Source: Coriolopsis trogii
Lineage: Eukaryota; Basidiomycota; Agaricomycetes; Polyporales; Polyporaceae
Assembly (NCBI GenBank): GCA_020543525.1
Contig: JAHYIO010000023.1
Location: 1,302,001 to 1,366,000 of the forward strand
DNA: 64,000 nt
Direction of reading: 5' to 3'
Shown: positions 50,501 to 61,676 of the stretch, piece after piece
How the letters are laid out: each line of letters opens with the position of its first letter
How positions within the stretch are numbered: the first letter of the stretch is position 1
Notes under the pieces: model-generated
Database searches by the model: none
What the model was told of the DNA's origin: nothing
What the model saw: the letters and a program-made list of their open reading frames with translations, nothing else
Translations under genes and position numbers: made by a program

Positions 50501-52935
50501 GAGAGGACTGATGGCGGGTACGGCGTGCGGGGTTGAAGCGAGGTTGCTCCGAACTGGACCCTATGGCTTCCCCCGCCTTCCCCACATCGAGAATGCGAAC
50601 CGCACAATTAAGTTTACCCCGCGCTCGTTTCGCCCACCTCTCCTCTCGTCCTTCGATCGGCAGATCCCTTGCTATAGGCGCAGAGTACCTCCGAGCGGAG
50701 AATTGTCTATCTCTATCAAAGATACTTGCATGGGCGGTCTCCTCCAGTGGACGCTCTGCAGCGCGCTGCGAGAGGGCTCCCTGTTATCGCGGTGGCGGAC
50801 GTGGTGTGTGGGTTGTCCGAGAACGTTGACCTTACCGGGTTCACCGGGGAGGTCGCCGGCGCTTTCGAGAGTCGAGAGGCTCGAGCCCAAGCTCGAGCTC
50901 GGACATTGCAATTGTGCCCTTGCGGCCGTCGCGCTCTTCCTGGCTACAGGGTACCGGTGCAACGCGCGGGTAGGTGCATGTGCTCGCAGCACGCTCATTT
51001 GGTGCTACACTGACTGCACCCCGCACGCTTTCTTTGACCTGACCCTCCTCACGGCTCCAGACCGTGCGCCCGCGCCGGTGCTGTGGACAGAATTGCGGAC
51101 GTATAGTGAAGCTGGCTAGCTCCTCGGTGTGTTTGAAGTTGCCACCATTGGCTTCCGTGCATCCCCACGCCGCGCGCCGCCCCCGGGTACAGTCTGCGCC
51201 TCCCACGCGTCCAGGGAGAAGCAGGAACGAGCAAGGTTCAGCCTTACATACGCCACGCGCTGCCTGCCTTCGGATTCTTTCGTTCGAGGGGCGTCCGTAA
51301 TCTTATCGGACTTAACTCCCCTCTCCCCGCCGTCTCCTCAATGCCTTTTCCCGATGACCACGTCCGATCTCGATAAGTCCGTCCCCCTAGCCTGGGCCCG
51401 AGCCTAAAGCCTCTTTCCCTCGCACCCGCACCCCTCACAAGGAGAGCTTGGTGCGCATGCGTCCCAGGACTGCCTTCAGACGCCGTCCGTTGCACGGTCC
51501 GGGTCGACCTTCGAAGCAGAGTGCGTCATAACGTGGGTGCGGCCCCATAGTGGAAGCTCTGAGAGTGCGGATGCATACGGGAATGACGCTCGCCAGGACC
51601 TTGGTGGCAGACTGGGACAACGCGGACGCGTGCGTGTCATCCTCGCGAGTCGCGATCGACACTCCAGGCAAGTCCAGATGAGCCGGCGGCTCGCAGGGTG
51701 CCAGGATGTGACCCCTTGCGCGCGTGCTCTCCGCGCTTTCGCCGGCAGGCCCGGACGTCGTGCGGATGGGAGGGGGGTCATCGATGCGCCGCGGCAAGCC
51801 AGCAGCCTCGACTTGGGATGCTGGCTGGAGTGTGCCCCTGGCAAGCGGCGGACGGACGGACGGACGACGGCCAGCGGACACAACTGCAGTAAATGGGCAC
51901 ATATGGAAACCGGCGCGCACCTGTCTCACAAGCTCGCGTTCTGCACCTTCGTGCGACCCTCGGGCCTCTTCGTAGACACAAACTAACCAGTTGCGCCCAT
52001 TCTCCCGCGTCCGTGGTCCGGACTTCGGCAGTTCCATCGCGAGCCATACAAGACCATACACACGGCGCGCGTCGGTACGCAGACGGTTCCGTGGCGCATA
52101 GGTCTTCAAGAGGCCGCAACCGAGGTTAACGCGAGGACGCTCCTCTCACTTCCCTTCATACTTGCTTCCCCTTCTTTCCCGGGATCGCCTTGCGCTCGTA
52201 CGGACCATAGTGGCGATCGGGGTTATCGATACGGTGATGTGTGCGTCTGTGAACTCGTGGCGATGCTCCGAGTCCTGCCACTGAGACGGACCGCTGCGAG
52301 GTTCGAGAAGAGGCGAGACCCGCGGTTTTGCCGCTTGGTGTACAGCACTCGTCGCGAGGAGGCATGGTCGAGGAGGACTCGTTGCCGCCAATCTTGAAGA
52401 GACGGCATACAATAATGTGTGAAGGGACTTGAGGCGACTTCTGTAGGGCTCCGGCCCAGGTCAGCCTGGAAGGTCTGACGTGTGGGGCGCTGGACACAAG
52501 ACGTGGTTAAATGAGTATTAGTCTATGAAAGCTCTCGCCAAGGTTCACAATTCGTAAGCGAAGGGGGATTTGTATCTGCATAAGCACGGGGCCAATCATC
52601 TGCCGAGCCTCCCGATCAAGATTCCTTGAACTGACCCGTTGGTCACATGTGTGTCTAACCAAATGAGGACGATGGGTACATACATTGTTCACTTAACCGC
52701 ACCTTCATTGCAGGTCAAGCATGAGACACGCTATGGACTGGTCTGCGAGGTCCAGTAGACCTATCGACCACCCTATGAAAGCACAAGCTACAGTAGGAAT
52801 AGCGTGAACCAGAACGTTTTGTAAGCGGAAGGACGTTCATAGCATGAGAACGAATGGAAAGATCGCACGTACGGGAGAGGGACAGCCAACCAAGAGGAGC
52901 CAAGAAGAGATCCCCATTGCCCGACGGATGACGCA
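47575..52935. other. 5.4-kb stretch upstream of cre1 without a recognisable gene
   Basis: The plus strand is purine-rich (GA) from about 47600 to 48230, the pyrimidine-rich leader expected for cre1 transcribed leftward. At about 48240 the skew flips and the plus strand becomes C/T-rich to about 48900, as in a rightward leader. Open frames reach 276 codons (47795-48625, plus) but read as low-complexity sequence. A GGAC tetranucleotide run lies at about 51848-51866. A noncoding or very fast-evolving transcript is possible; no gene is claimed. Confidence 0.5.
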
Positions 52936-54051
52936 CTACCTGACCGAAGGCGTCCCTCGGACCTTCGCCAACTCATCCAGCAATCTTGCACGCTCGTTCA
53001 AAAGCGCAAGCGTGTATTCGGTCGGAGCATTATGAGGAGTCACTATCCTGCGCGAACCACCGCTGCTCGAAGAGTGGTTATGAGGATGCGATGCAGAGCC
53101 GAAAGCAGGCACGCCGGAATAAGACATTGCGCGGCGCGCAGCGGAAGATGATGCAGAGGTAGACGCTGGTGGTGTCTTGCGCCGGTAGTAGACTTGTAAC
53201 TCGGCACTTTCGTCCGCCTTCTCAATCCAGCCTTCGTAGGGAAACGGTAGTGGAGTCTCCGGAGTGGGCGGCAGATCGTCCTCGGCATCTTCGCCCGCAG
53301 GAGTGCAATGGCACACAGACATCTCGGCGGTGAAGTCACCGAAACCATTGAACGCAAACGATGGTTCGTCCAACTCGTGTATACACCGTGGCTGAGGAGG
53401 GTGTGAAGTACTCCCCGTAGGGGGGTGGCGATCGTGGGGAAGAGAGGGTAAGTTCGGAAGTTCTGGGTGCACCAAGGGAGCAAGGGGTTCCGAGAAGGTC
53501 GACATAACGGTGGTGTCAGTGTCGGCGAGTATGGTGTGCATCATGGAAAGGTTGGAGTGGGCGCCGCTCGTCACGGTGGAATGTGTAGATGGAGACGAAG
53601 CTCGCCGACGCGCGCGAAGCGGAAGAGCGGGCGGAAGCTCATTGTCGCATGAAGATCCTGCTAATATGCCTCTCTTCCTCCCAAGCCAGCAGAGCAGCTC
53701 ACCAACGAACTCGACTTCATCCTCCTCTCCCGCAGCGAGTCTCCGCGGGTCCACCTCGCTCAGGCCAACGTCCTGTCCTCCAAGGATGTCGTACTCCAGT
53801 ATCCCAAGGAAGACCTTCATGGCTTGCACTTTGTTTGCAAAGTCGCGTGAGGCACGTATCGAGGCGGCTATAGGGAGCCGTATTTCCAAGATAGATTCGA
53901 GTATGCCAAGTAGGAGTCCAGGAGTGAGGTCGAATGGGGTTTCCAGAGCAAAAGGGAGTGGCATGTTGAGCTTCTCGATGAGTTCATTGAGGCTATCAAC
54001 CAGAGGCGTTCCATGGAGAATTCGAGACTGCTGTCCGTACGCCAGCATCAT
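52936..54051 (-). CDS. DUF5745-like protein, probable N-terminal CH-like fold
   Basis: A single frame of 371 codons from the double Met at 54051. Residues 15-125 form a mostly helical domain (TPLVDSLNELIEKLNMPLP, LTPGLLLGILESILEIRLP, AMKVFLGILEYDIL, EFVGELLCWLGRKRGIL). This pattern resembles the DUF5745 domain found in some fungal proteins and in the animal centrosomal protein Cep95, which is thought to have a calponin-homology-like fold. The rest is disordered, with Ser/Pro-rich stretches and an acidic patch. The last 25 residues (TEYTLALLNERARLLDELAKV) are a short helix with leucine spacing, possibly a coiled coil. Domain assignment is from memory of the pattern and moderately sure; function is unknown. 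Confidence 0.65.
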   Translation of the reverse strand: MMLAYGQQSRILHGTPLVDSLNELIEKLNMPLPFALETPFDLTPGLLLGILESILEIRLPIAASIRASRDFANKVQAMKVFLGILEYDILGGQDVGLSEVDPRRLAAGEEDEVEFVGELLCWLGRKRGILAGSSCDNELPPALPLRARRRASSPSTHSTVTSGAHSNLSMMHTILADTDTTVMSTFSEPLAPLVHPELPNLPSLPHDRHPPTGSTSHPPQPRCIHELDEPSFAFNGFGDFTAEMSVCHCTPAGEDAEDDLPPTPETPLPFPYEGWIEKADESAELQVYYRRKTPPASTSASSSAARRAMSYSGVPAFGSASHPHNHSSSSGGSRRIVTPHNAPTEYTLALLNERARLLDELAKVRGTPSVR

Positions 54052-54455
54052 GTCCGCAGGCTCAAGTCCTCAGGTCCTCGATGCCCAAAGACGCGTGTGG
54101 CGTGTTATTTGGCCTTGTTATGTAACGGCCTTAGATCCTAACATGCGCAAACACCACCCCATCGGTTGGAGTGGCGTCAGTCTCGTTCATTGCCATGATC
54201 AGTCGATATAAATGCATGCACTCCGGCTTGTGTATACTGGTAGGTACTTATAACATAGGAGTGTATTGATTGAAAGCGCTTGATACGGACAGTAGGAGTC
54301 CGATGCAATCTACTTAATTGTGATGTACCATCGGACGTCACGGTAGTGAACGTCCCAGATCTCTATATCTACGGGGCAGTCTATGTACGTGTATACAGAA
54401 CTCTATGTGACTTGCACCTATACCAACAAAACTGTTTGCAACGCGCAGGAAAGCT
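54052..54455. other. Intergenic, 3' of the F-box gene
   Basis: About 0.4 kb between minus-strand genes, AT-richer than its flanks. Nothing coding is seen. Confidence 0.5.
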
Positions 54456-56382
54456 TTACATAGAATGTTCCACCTGGGGCAAACCCCAAGCTCGCAGATT
54501 GTCCTGTTTCGGATGGGTACCACCCCAATACTTGTTCTCCACCAGCCAGATCGGAGACACATGCATTGGAGGTTCCCACAAGTTCCGACCCTGACAATGC
54601 ACACCCTCAACAACATGCTCTTGAATGCGCATCCAGTCCTGCTCGTCGACGCCAGGGATAGAGAAGGTTGCAGACACAATAGGAGCGTCATTCAGGGCGC
54701 GCCACATCGCCATTTGAAGTATAGGTAGCGACATCACTGCGTCCTCGCAGTCCATCTCGACCGCGAGCGACGCAAGCTGCGGAGCCGGAACAGGTACGTC
54801 AACGACGCCGGGTATTGCCAATGAGGAGGAAAGCGTCTCCATGATGGCGGCCGCCTCCGGCCCTGAGAGAGGACGCTCGCTACGCACGACGAGCGTGTCG
54901 AGAACCGGCGCCCGACGGAGCATGTGAGGGAGACATACAAAGCGCTCTGGGCGAAGGAACATGCGCAAGATCCGCAAATTCTGCATGGGGAGCTCCGTAT
55001 GGATGTGCTCCAGGATATTGGATGTGCTGTCAGCTTCGGGTGCAGTGACATGGATCCAGACTCCAGTGCGCTCGCCCTCCGCAATTACATGGAAGTCACG
55101 CGTCGATTGTCCAGCGCGAATGCAATCGAAGACGTCCATGCGGGTGAGGTCGGCGACGTTGCGCAGGGCTGCGACAACTTGTGGGAAAGGAAGGGGCGCC
55201 GCGGGCAAGAACGTCGATTGCGTATGGGATGGCAGTGCGAGATTGGCCAGGCGCAAAGTGATATGCGGGGGGAGGTCCAACCCGGCGAGGATAGCCAGGG
55301 CTACGTGCACGTAGAGACCATCGAGTGTCAGTGCTCGGAGGGAAGGAAGAGGGATAGAATCGCCAGGTTCCTGTATGTCGGCAGGTTGCAAATCGTGCGC
55401 TCGAGCATGGTCGAGTATTAGCTCGAATGTCTCGAGGCGTGGACACCGCGAGAGAAGCAAGAAGACGTTGGCGAGCGACAGTACGGGTGGAGCGAGGCGG
55501 GCCAAACGGAGGTGCATCAGGTTCGGAAAGGCGTTTCCTGGTAGGAATGGTGCGAAGTAGTCGATAATAAGGGCTTTCAGGTTCCTTGTGTCGCCGTTGT
55601 ATATCGTTGGCATATAATGCAAGTAGGGGAACACTCCGTCCGGTTTGACAGCAACGATGGACAGAAGCTCGACCTGAGGCGGCAAGGGTGACTGTGACGC
55701 TAATGCTGATTCGTATCGTATGTCCACCTTGAGATGGACCTCTCGCACAAGAGAGGACTCTTTTAGTGGTGGACGATGACGCATGTGCCCGGCACAGGAA
55801 ACCAATGGTTGACGGGGCGGTAAGGTGGTGTAGAGGTGTAGAGGAATATTGGACAACCCATGAAGACAGCCATCGAAGCGAGGATGCACGCTCAGAGGGC
55901 CCTCTGGTATTAGAGGCGAAAGGTCAACGGCATGGTACCATATTCTAGGCGAATAGAGAACAATGTTGCTCCATTTTGAACACACCAGAGCCAGGGAACG
56001 CGCCCAGCTCAGTTGAGGGGGTGTGGATGTCATGATATGTTGATCGAGCGGTAGAGGCGCGACGACAAAACGGAAGATATGTTCCAGTACTTCGGAGGGC
56101 AGCTGATTGACAGGCGACAAATTGTTGCGATAACCTTCGAGCGTGCCTAGAGTTGAACGCAGTGTCGTCCTGAGGTAGTCGATCTATGTGGTCTGTGAGT
56201 AGAATCCAGAAATGTTCCATGGTCCATGGCTTACTTCGTGGTCGCTGTGCACCATACATCAGTCCGTATATCGTTAGGCAATAACGCTGACTCTTGGCGT
56301 ACCTCAAGCTGTGATCATAGATGGCCTCCCTTAAGGTGGTGGTGAAGTCACTGAACAGCTGGACCAGGTTACGCTCAGACAT
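54456..56382 (-). CDS. F-box protein with LRR-like C-terminus
   Basis: Probable substrate adaptor of an SCF ubiquitin ligase. Three exons are proposed: 56303-56382 (MSERNLVQLFSDF), a 10-nt microexon 56235-56244, and 54456-56183. Their join reads SDHEIDYLRTTLRSTLGTLEGYRNNLSPVNQLPSEVLEHIF, shown here in pieces: DHEIDYLRTTL, a coiled stretch, then the F-box LSPVNQLPSEVLEHIFRFV. This coiled-coil-plus-F-box layout is the usual one in mushroom-forming fungi. The F-box ends with WSNIVLYSPRIW. The long C-terminal part has irregular Leu-rich repeats (LMHLRLARLAPPVLSLANVF; PSLRALTLDGLYVH; LRILRMFLRP). An in-frame upstream Met at 56448 would lengthen exon 1. These proteins form huge families in Agaricomycetes; the target is unknown. 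Confidence 0.82.
56235..56244 (-). other. Proposed 10-nt microexon of the F-box gene
   Basis: Reads cgaccacgaa on the minus strand. It is preceded by an acceptor GCACAG and followed by a donor GTAAGC. The flanking introns are 58 nt (56245-56302) and 51 nt (56184-56234). Only with this exon does exon 1 join the F-box exon in frame. Confidence 0.65.
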
Positions 56383-57260
56383 TACGGCGGACCCTGAGAT
56401 TGAGACGATTGGTGACTCGAGAGGGGATAGATATGTGAGAGGCTGCATTGACTCCGACCCTGACAGCGGGCACGCTTACCCTTACGTAGGAATCGAAGAC
56501 CTTACCGTCATACCTCGTCGTTACGGTGGTCGGCTTGCATCAGAAGAGGGAACAGGAGTGTCAGCGACTAGCTTGACTCATAACGCGATTGGACGTATCT
56601 ATGCTCGGACCACTCTTTGGCACGGCGTGGAAGCAGTTGAATGACGCCGCTGCGGCGCACCCGCGTACATGAGCTTCAAGCATGTCTCATATAGTACCTC
56701 GCAAAGCATGGCATCAACGACCGTCTGCGCACCCACATCACTATGTTGACAATGAGACGAAATATTGGTTAGCCACTCACCTCTCTCACATACAACAATC
56801 GTACCCTGCACAGGGCTAGCCAGGACTTCCTTGATGGCGTTCGATTCTACCGGTGAGGCATGGCCAGTAGACTGAACAGAGATACGTAATGCGCTGCCTC
56901 ATGTCCATTTAGACGCGGCGAAACGTGGTAAGTGGATAACCTGCGACTCGATAGACAAGTGAGTAGATGACTTCATGCGACCTGCAGGCGTAGCTGTCGA
57001 CTCGCAAACAGCCTGACACGCCTGTGGTGAGCAGCAATAAATAGCAGTTGGGTTGAAAGCAAGAATGATTACAGTCATGCACGGGTAATATCTTCGTAAA
57101 TAGTCCGTGTAGAGTAGCGTTCAAATACCGCGCGTATATCGTAAGAGCGCGCCGCATGCCCTATAGTCGGCTTCAGTCAAGCGACGGTACGTTAGACAGA
57201 TGCCTCCGACCATGGCGATGTCAACAGCCCACGCAATGATGCGAGATTGCATGCAGGCAC
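56383..57260. other. Intergenic, F-box promoter and protease 3' flank
   Basis: About 0.9 kb with only small unrecognisable frames. It holds the F-box gene promoter and the 3' flank of the minus-strand protease. Confidence 0.5.
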
Positions 57261-59141
57261 TCAGTAGCGCGCATCCCATGGGTTCGAATAACTCGGGTTA
57301 TACCCAGAGTGGCCGCCCTGCCCGTTAACCGCATGCAGATTGTAGGCCTCGGGCGCAGGTTCATGCAGCGGCTGGTATGTGCGCTGGAAGAACGCCTGCC
57401 TGCCGCTCTTCCTACGCGAGCGCACGCATAAGCCGATGATGCCGCCAAGAATGAGCAGCCCGCCGGCGACGGCGAGCCCGATAACGAGCGGGAGGTGGCC
57501 CTTGATGCGATCCATCAAGGACGCGTCCTCGGGTGTCCATGGCGAGTTTCCGCGCACTTTGAGGAAGTCCGAGTGGGACTCTGCGGTGTCATTCGTTGTG
57601 GATAGCATCTGGACGAATGGATCGGCGGTCGAGGTGGTGCCCTCCACGAAGTCGCCGAAGTTAATGTATGTGTATGCATTGCGGACTGGCCAAGCACCGA
57701 AGCCAGGTCAGTATACGTCTCCGAGGGTATCATTCGAAAAAAAGTAGGACTTACGGAAGGCCATGCCGAAGATTGCATCGTATGTTGCGCCTTCTTGTGC
57801 CTCGAGCGGTTGGAACTACGGTCACGCAGGGTCTAAAGATGAGCGTACGACTATGCTTCACAATGAAAACTCGTACCGCGCCAAAGCAAATATGCTTCCC
57901 CTTCGAGTCTGTCAGATTCAGATCGATGTTGGCGTCCAAGGGGTGTATAGGGTAGCTCACGCCCCCGAATTTGAATGTCACATTGACCTCCTTGTCGCAA
58001 GGGAGCTGCCAGATATTGCCACTGACTTCTTGGCGAAAAACGAGCGCTGCATCCGGTACATCCTTGTAGAATGCTTTGGCTACATCAGGGGGTACTTGAG
58101 GTAGCGAGTAGCCCGTGTCAATCACTACCTGCGAGCCATCAACATCACGCTACTGGATACAGCGCACTAGGCCCACTCACTGTAAGTTGCTTTTTGTTTG
58201 GAGTAGAGTCTACTGCAGTTGTTACGCCATACTCATCAATCACATTATCGCCTGCGGGACCAACGATCCCGTCCGCGTCGAGAAGGATCTGCCAATGCTG
58301 GTTCACAGTATCGGCTTGAGACACCACAGATACCGGAAGCTTCGGTTGTGATGTCACTGCTTCGTAGCCAGGTATCACTTCGCCAATCGTAAAGTCTCCT
58401 GCTGGAGGGTCTGTGGGGTCGTTGTTCCTCCCTAGAAGTACGGTGATGTAGTTGGGTGTCGATGTATTTTGACGGAATATCCTGTCCAGGACTGGAGCTC
58501 CAGGTGAATCACCAATTGTTTCCGCAATTTGAGACCCGTAGTTAGGTCCAAGGCCTATGAGACCGCTGCCATCCGGATTTTCGGAGGACTGTGGCACACT
58601 GACTGGAACGATACTGGGATGAGACTCGACGTGATAATAAAGGAGGGGACTTGTGCGCACTGTATGCCTGATCGTTCACCGTATATCCTGCGAACTCCAA
58701 CGATGCTGTTTTGATGGCTCCTGTGAACGGGCTTCCAGTCACTGTGCTGCAAGCACAAGGAGGAGCTTGGCGTCGTACCTTCAATCTGGCCCACTGCGTA
58801 AGTGACCTTGGTCGTCTTGCCTGTGTTCTTGGCGCCAGGGACATCACCCACCACCCAAAGATCGGAGCTTTGGAGGATGAGTGTACCGGAAGCTTTCATA
58901 TAACATGCTATGCACACCTGCCCGTGTCAATCTGAACGTTGCTGAACGTCTTCCCGCCAAGGGTAATCTCGGTGATATACTCGACATCTCCCACGTTTGA
59001 TACAGACGTGTTTCCGACGATGCTTGCTCTCCGGGTAAGCTCGGTAGTTCGTGGCCGACCGCGCGCATCGAGTCTTAAGGCGTGTATGAGGTCATTGGGG
59101 GTGAGGAGAAAGAGCGGGACGGCGAGTATTGAGGGTCTCAT
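57261..59141 (-). CDS. Membrane-anchored aspartic protease A (pepsin family)
   Basis: A cell-surface or vacuolar-route A1 protease. Start ATG 59141 (MRPSILAVPLFLLTP) gives a signal peptide. The catalytic domain begins VEYITEITLGGKTFSNVQIDTG near 58950, with the first Asp in IDTGSSDLWVV split by an intron. The flap region reads VTYAVGQIEG, so the usual YGTG/YGDG is YAVG. The second catalytic motif is VVIDTGYSLPQVP near 58110. Near the C-terminus FVEGTTSTADPFVQ leads to a stalk, one membrane helix (LPLVIGLAVAGGLLILGGIIGLCV, near 57470) and a basic cytosolic tail ending NPWDARY. About seven short introns. It is head-to-head with a close paralogue, aspartic protease B. Confidence 0.88.
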
Positions 59142-59665
59142 GCTCGTGGGCGGGTAGAAGGAGCGTCAAGGCTGTCGATACAGGAGCTATATTGCTGTCT
59201 GGAACGCGCAGCACGGAGACGTCGAGGCTGTTGCCCGGTGGCGGTGGGCGTGGCCTGGGTGGCCGTCCTGTGGCCGCCCAAGTCATGGCAGAGAACTCTG
59301 ACAGCCGCCGGACCTGGCGTCCTCGTTGTGGAGCTGGGGCGGGACTCACGGATGTGCAACATCGGCAGCTCCGTAGACTGTATGCGTACTGTTCGTGCTT
59401 CACGCGTGTGTCTGAGTGAGTCTGGTGGAAAAGCGAGATGGACTCAGTCAATAGACACAGTGGGCAACTGTCGCCGGGGGACAAGCCGAGGCCTGTGACC
59501 GTAGTACATAGGGAAGAGTGTGGCAAAGCGACGCCTGCCAAGTGCACTGCCCGCCGCGACTGTCGACTCCTCATCCTCGACTTGCTCTCTCCCCCTCCCA
59601 TCTCCAGCTCTCCACACACCGCCCGCGCATCGGGCATTCCGTTCATTCACTGCACACAAGACCGG
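59142..59665. promoter_or_regulatory. Shared promoter of two divergent aspartic proteases
   Basis: 524 bp between the two divergent start codons. The plus strand is C/T-rich just before gene B (59560-59660). No TATA box was recognised. Confidence 0.5.
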
Positions 59666-61676
59666 ATGCGGTCGTTCCTGTCTGTCCTTTCTCTTCTCGT
59701 CCTCTGCCTCGTCGCACATGTCCGTGCGATCTCCTTCGACATCCATGTTCGCCAACGCACCAACTCCTTGACCGCCCGCGCGACTGGCCAGTATACTATC
59801 CCTGTTGCCAACACCCGTAACTCGGAGTATATTGCCAACGTTACCCTTGGAGGACGCGACATCCCCGTTCTCTTGGATACTGGGAGGTACACCTTCCCGT
59901 CCTGAATCGCTCTTCGAACACGTTGTTCAACTCGTTCCAGTTCCGACCTCTGGGTTACCGGCTCCGTACCAGGTGCGAAAGATCTCGGGCAAGCGGTCTC
60001 TCTTAGCTATGCGGTAGGCAGGGCTGCAGGCGAGTAGTTCGCGCATTCGCACAATTACTATGCTGAGCGTACCGTTCGTAGGCGATGTCTATACCGCAGA
60101 CTTGCAATTTGCCGGCTATACTGTTCAAGATCAAGCATTCTGTACGTCCCGATGTGTATATTATACTTTGTTGCTCCTCTTCCCTCTTGCAACTCCCGAC
60201 GCCATCACTTTCTATCCCAATCCCAGTCCATTGGTATTGTCGTTCATGAGGTTAACTAAGGCCGCGATAGCAGAATGTGTGAGGCTGACAATCTTGAAAC
60301 AGTGCTGGTACAGGATACCTCCTCATTCTCGGTCGACATCAAATCGCAGGGGTATGAGGGCCTCATCGGACTGGGTCCAAATTCAGGCTCCGTCATACGT
60401 GACGAGATCGACGAACCACACGCCGACGGAGTGCTAGATCGCATTTTCTCGCAAAACACCACTTCTGCAAACTACCTCACCGTCCTCCTAAGTCGCCAGA
60501 AGGACCCGCAAAGTCCGGCAACGGGCCAGCTGACAATATCGGAGTTGCTCCCGGAGTACACAAACATTACCAGCATGCCGAAGCTTCCCGTCAATAAGGT
60601 GCACAGACTCACAGACGAGGACCAGCACTGGCAAGTCCTCACCGACGTGAATGGAGTGATTGGGCCGGACGGCAAACCTATCGAGGTCGACTCAATTGTT
60701 CCTCGTGCACCGGATGGTCAACTCGTGGTCGTATTCGACTCTGGTTTCACGCTTCCTCAGGTGCCTCGCGCCATGGCGGACGCCATCTATGGCCGCATTC
60801 AGGGAGCAGAGTACAACGAGGCATCGGAGGTCTGGACCATCCCATGCGACCAATACATCAATATCTCGTTTAAGTTTGGTGGCATCGAGTACCCCATTCA
60901 CCCTCTCGATGTGTCCAGCAGTGACTTCAATTTGCTCGACTCCAAGGGTAACGCTGCCTGTCTGGGCACGTTCCAGCCCATCACCTCGGCGTTCAGCCTT
61001 TTGGGAGAGTACGATATCATCCTTGGCATGGCGTTCAGTAAGTGCAACTTATCCATATTCTGCGCCGGCCATTGAACCCATGATGTACAGTGCGCAATGT
61101 CTACACTCTCTTGGACTACGGCAACTTCATGGAGCACAGCGCCAACGACCGTGGCGATCCCTTTGTTCAGCTTCTTCCGCTCACTGACGCGCCTGCTGCT
61201 AAAGCGGACTTTATCAACGTTCGCCTGAACGGGGTCGACACTACCGGCGACGCGGAACACGCACTCCTCCCTGCCGACCAGATGCAACACTCCCCCATCT
61301 CAAAAGCGGAGAAGAAGAAGCAGTGAGTTGTCGCTTTCGCTCCACTCGCACCAGGCTATCCACTTAAACTGTGTTTAGATACGAAGAGATGATCCTGAGT
61401 CGCTGGCCATATATCTTCGTTGGCTGTTTGGCGTTTGTGCTCATCGTCAGCGGTCTCATCATTTGGCGCTGCTGCGTTTCGCGGCGCAAGAAGAAAGCGG
61501 CTGCTTCTGCGAAGATACGGCTTCCGGACACAACCCCACGCTCCCCAAATCCGCAGGAGATTTCGTTCAGGAATCTTGAGAACGGTAGCATGGAAATGCG
61601 CGAGGGCAAGGGCTACGATGCGTTCAGGAACGACGGATACCGCTCCTCGCTAGCGTCGAGTCGCGTACGAGTGTAG
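59666..61676 (+). CDS. Membrane-anchored aspartic protease B (pepsin family)
   Basis: Paralogue of protease A. Start ATG 59666 gives a signal peptide (FLSVLSLLVLCLVAHVRA). The core starts SEYIANVTLGGRDIPVLLDTG, followed after an intron by SSDLWVTGSVPGAK. The flap is SLSYAVGRAAGD, again YAVG. Joining RAAG to DVYTADLQFAGY needs a GC-AG intron at 60030-60081. The second catalytic Asp is in VVFDSGFTLPQVP near 60735, followed by PCDQYINISFKFGG. The tail has NVYTLLDYGNFMEHS, a stalk, a membrane helix (IFVGCLAFVLIVSGLIIWRCC, near 61440) and a Lys/Arg-rich cytosolic end RVRV at 61676. The same order of motifs as protease A points to duplication with inversion. The gene looks intact. Confidence 0.88.
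60030..60081 (+). other. GC-AG intron in aspartic protease B
   Basis: The donor is CAG/GCGAGT, a perfect consensus except C for T at the second intron base. The acceptor is TTCGTAG. The intron is 52 nt. Splicing gives YAVGRAAGDVYTADLQFAGY, which aligns without gaps to YAVGQIEGAIKTASLEFAGY of protease A. The GT at gcg/gtaggc leaves the next exon out of frame. Confidence 0.8.

Noticed and set aside
51435..52109. 224-codon minus-strand frame
   Set aside because: No recognisable domain, Arg/Pro-rich composition and competing frames on the other strand.
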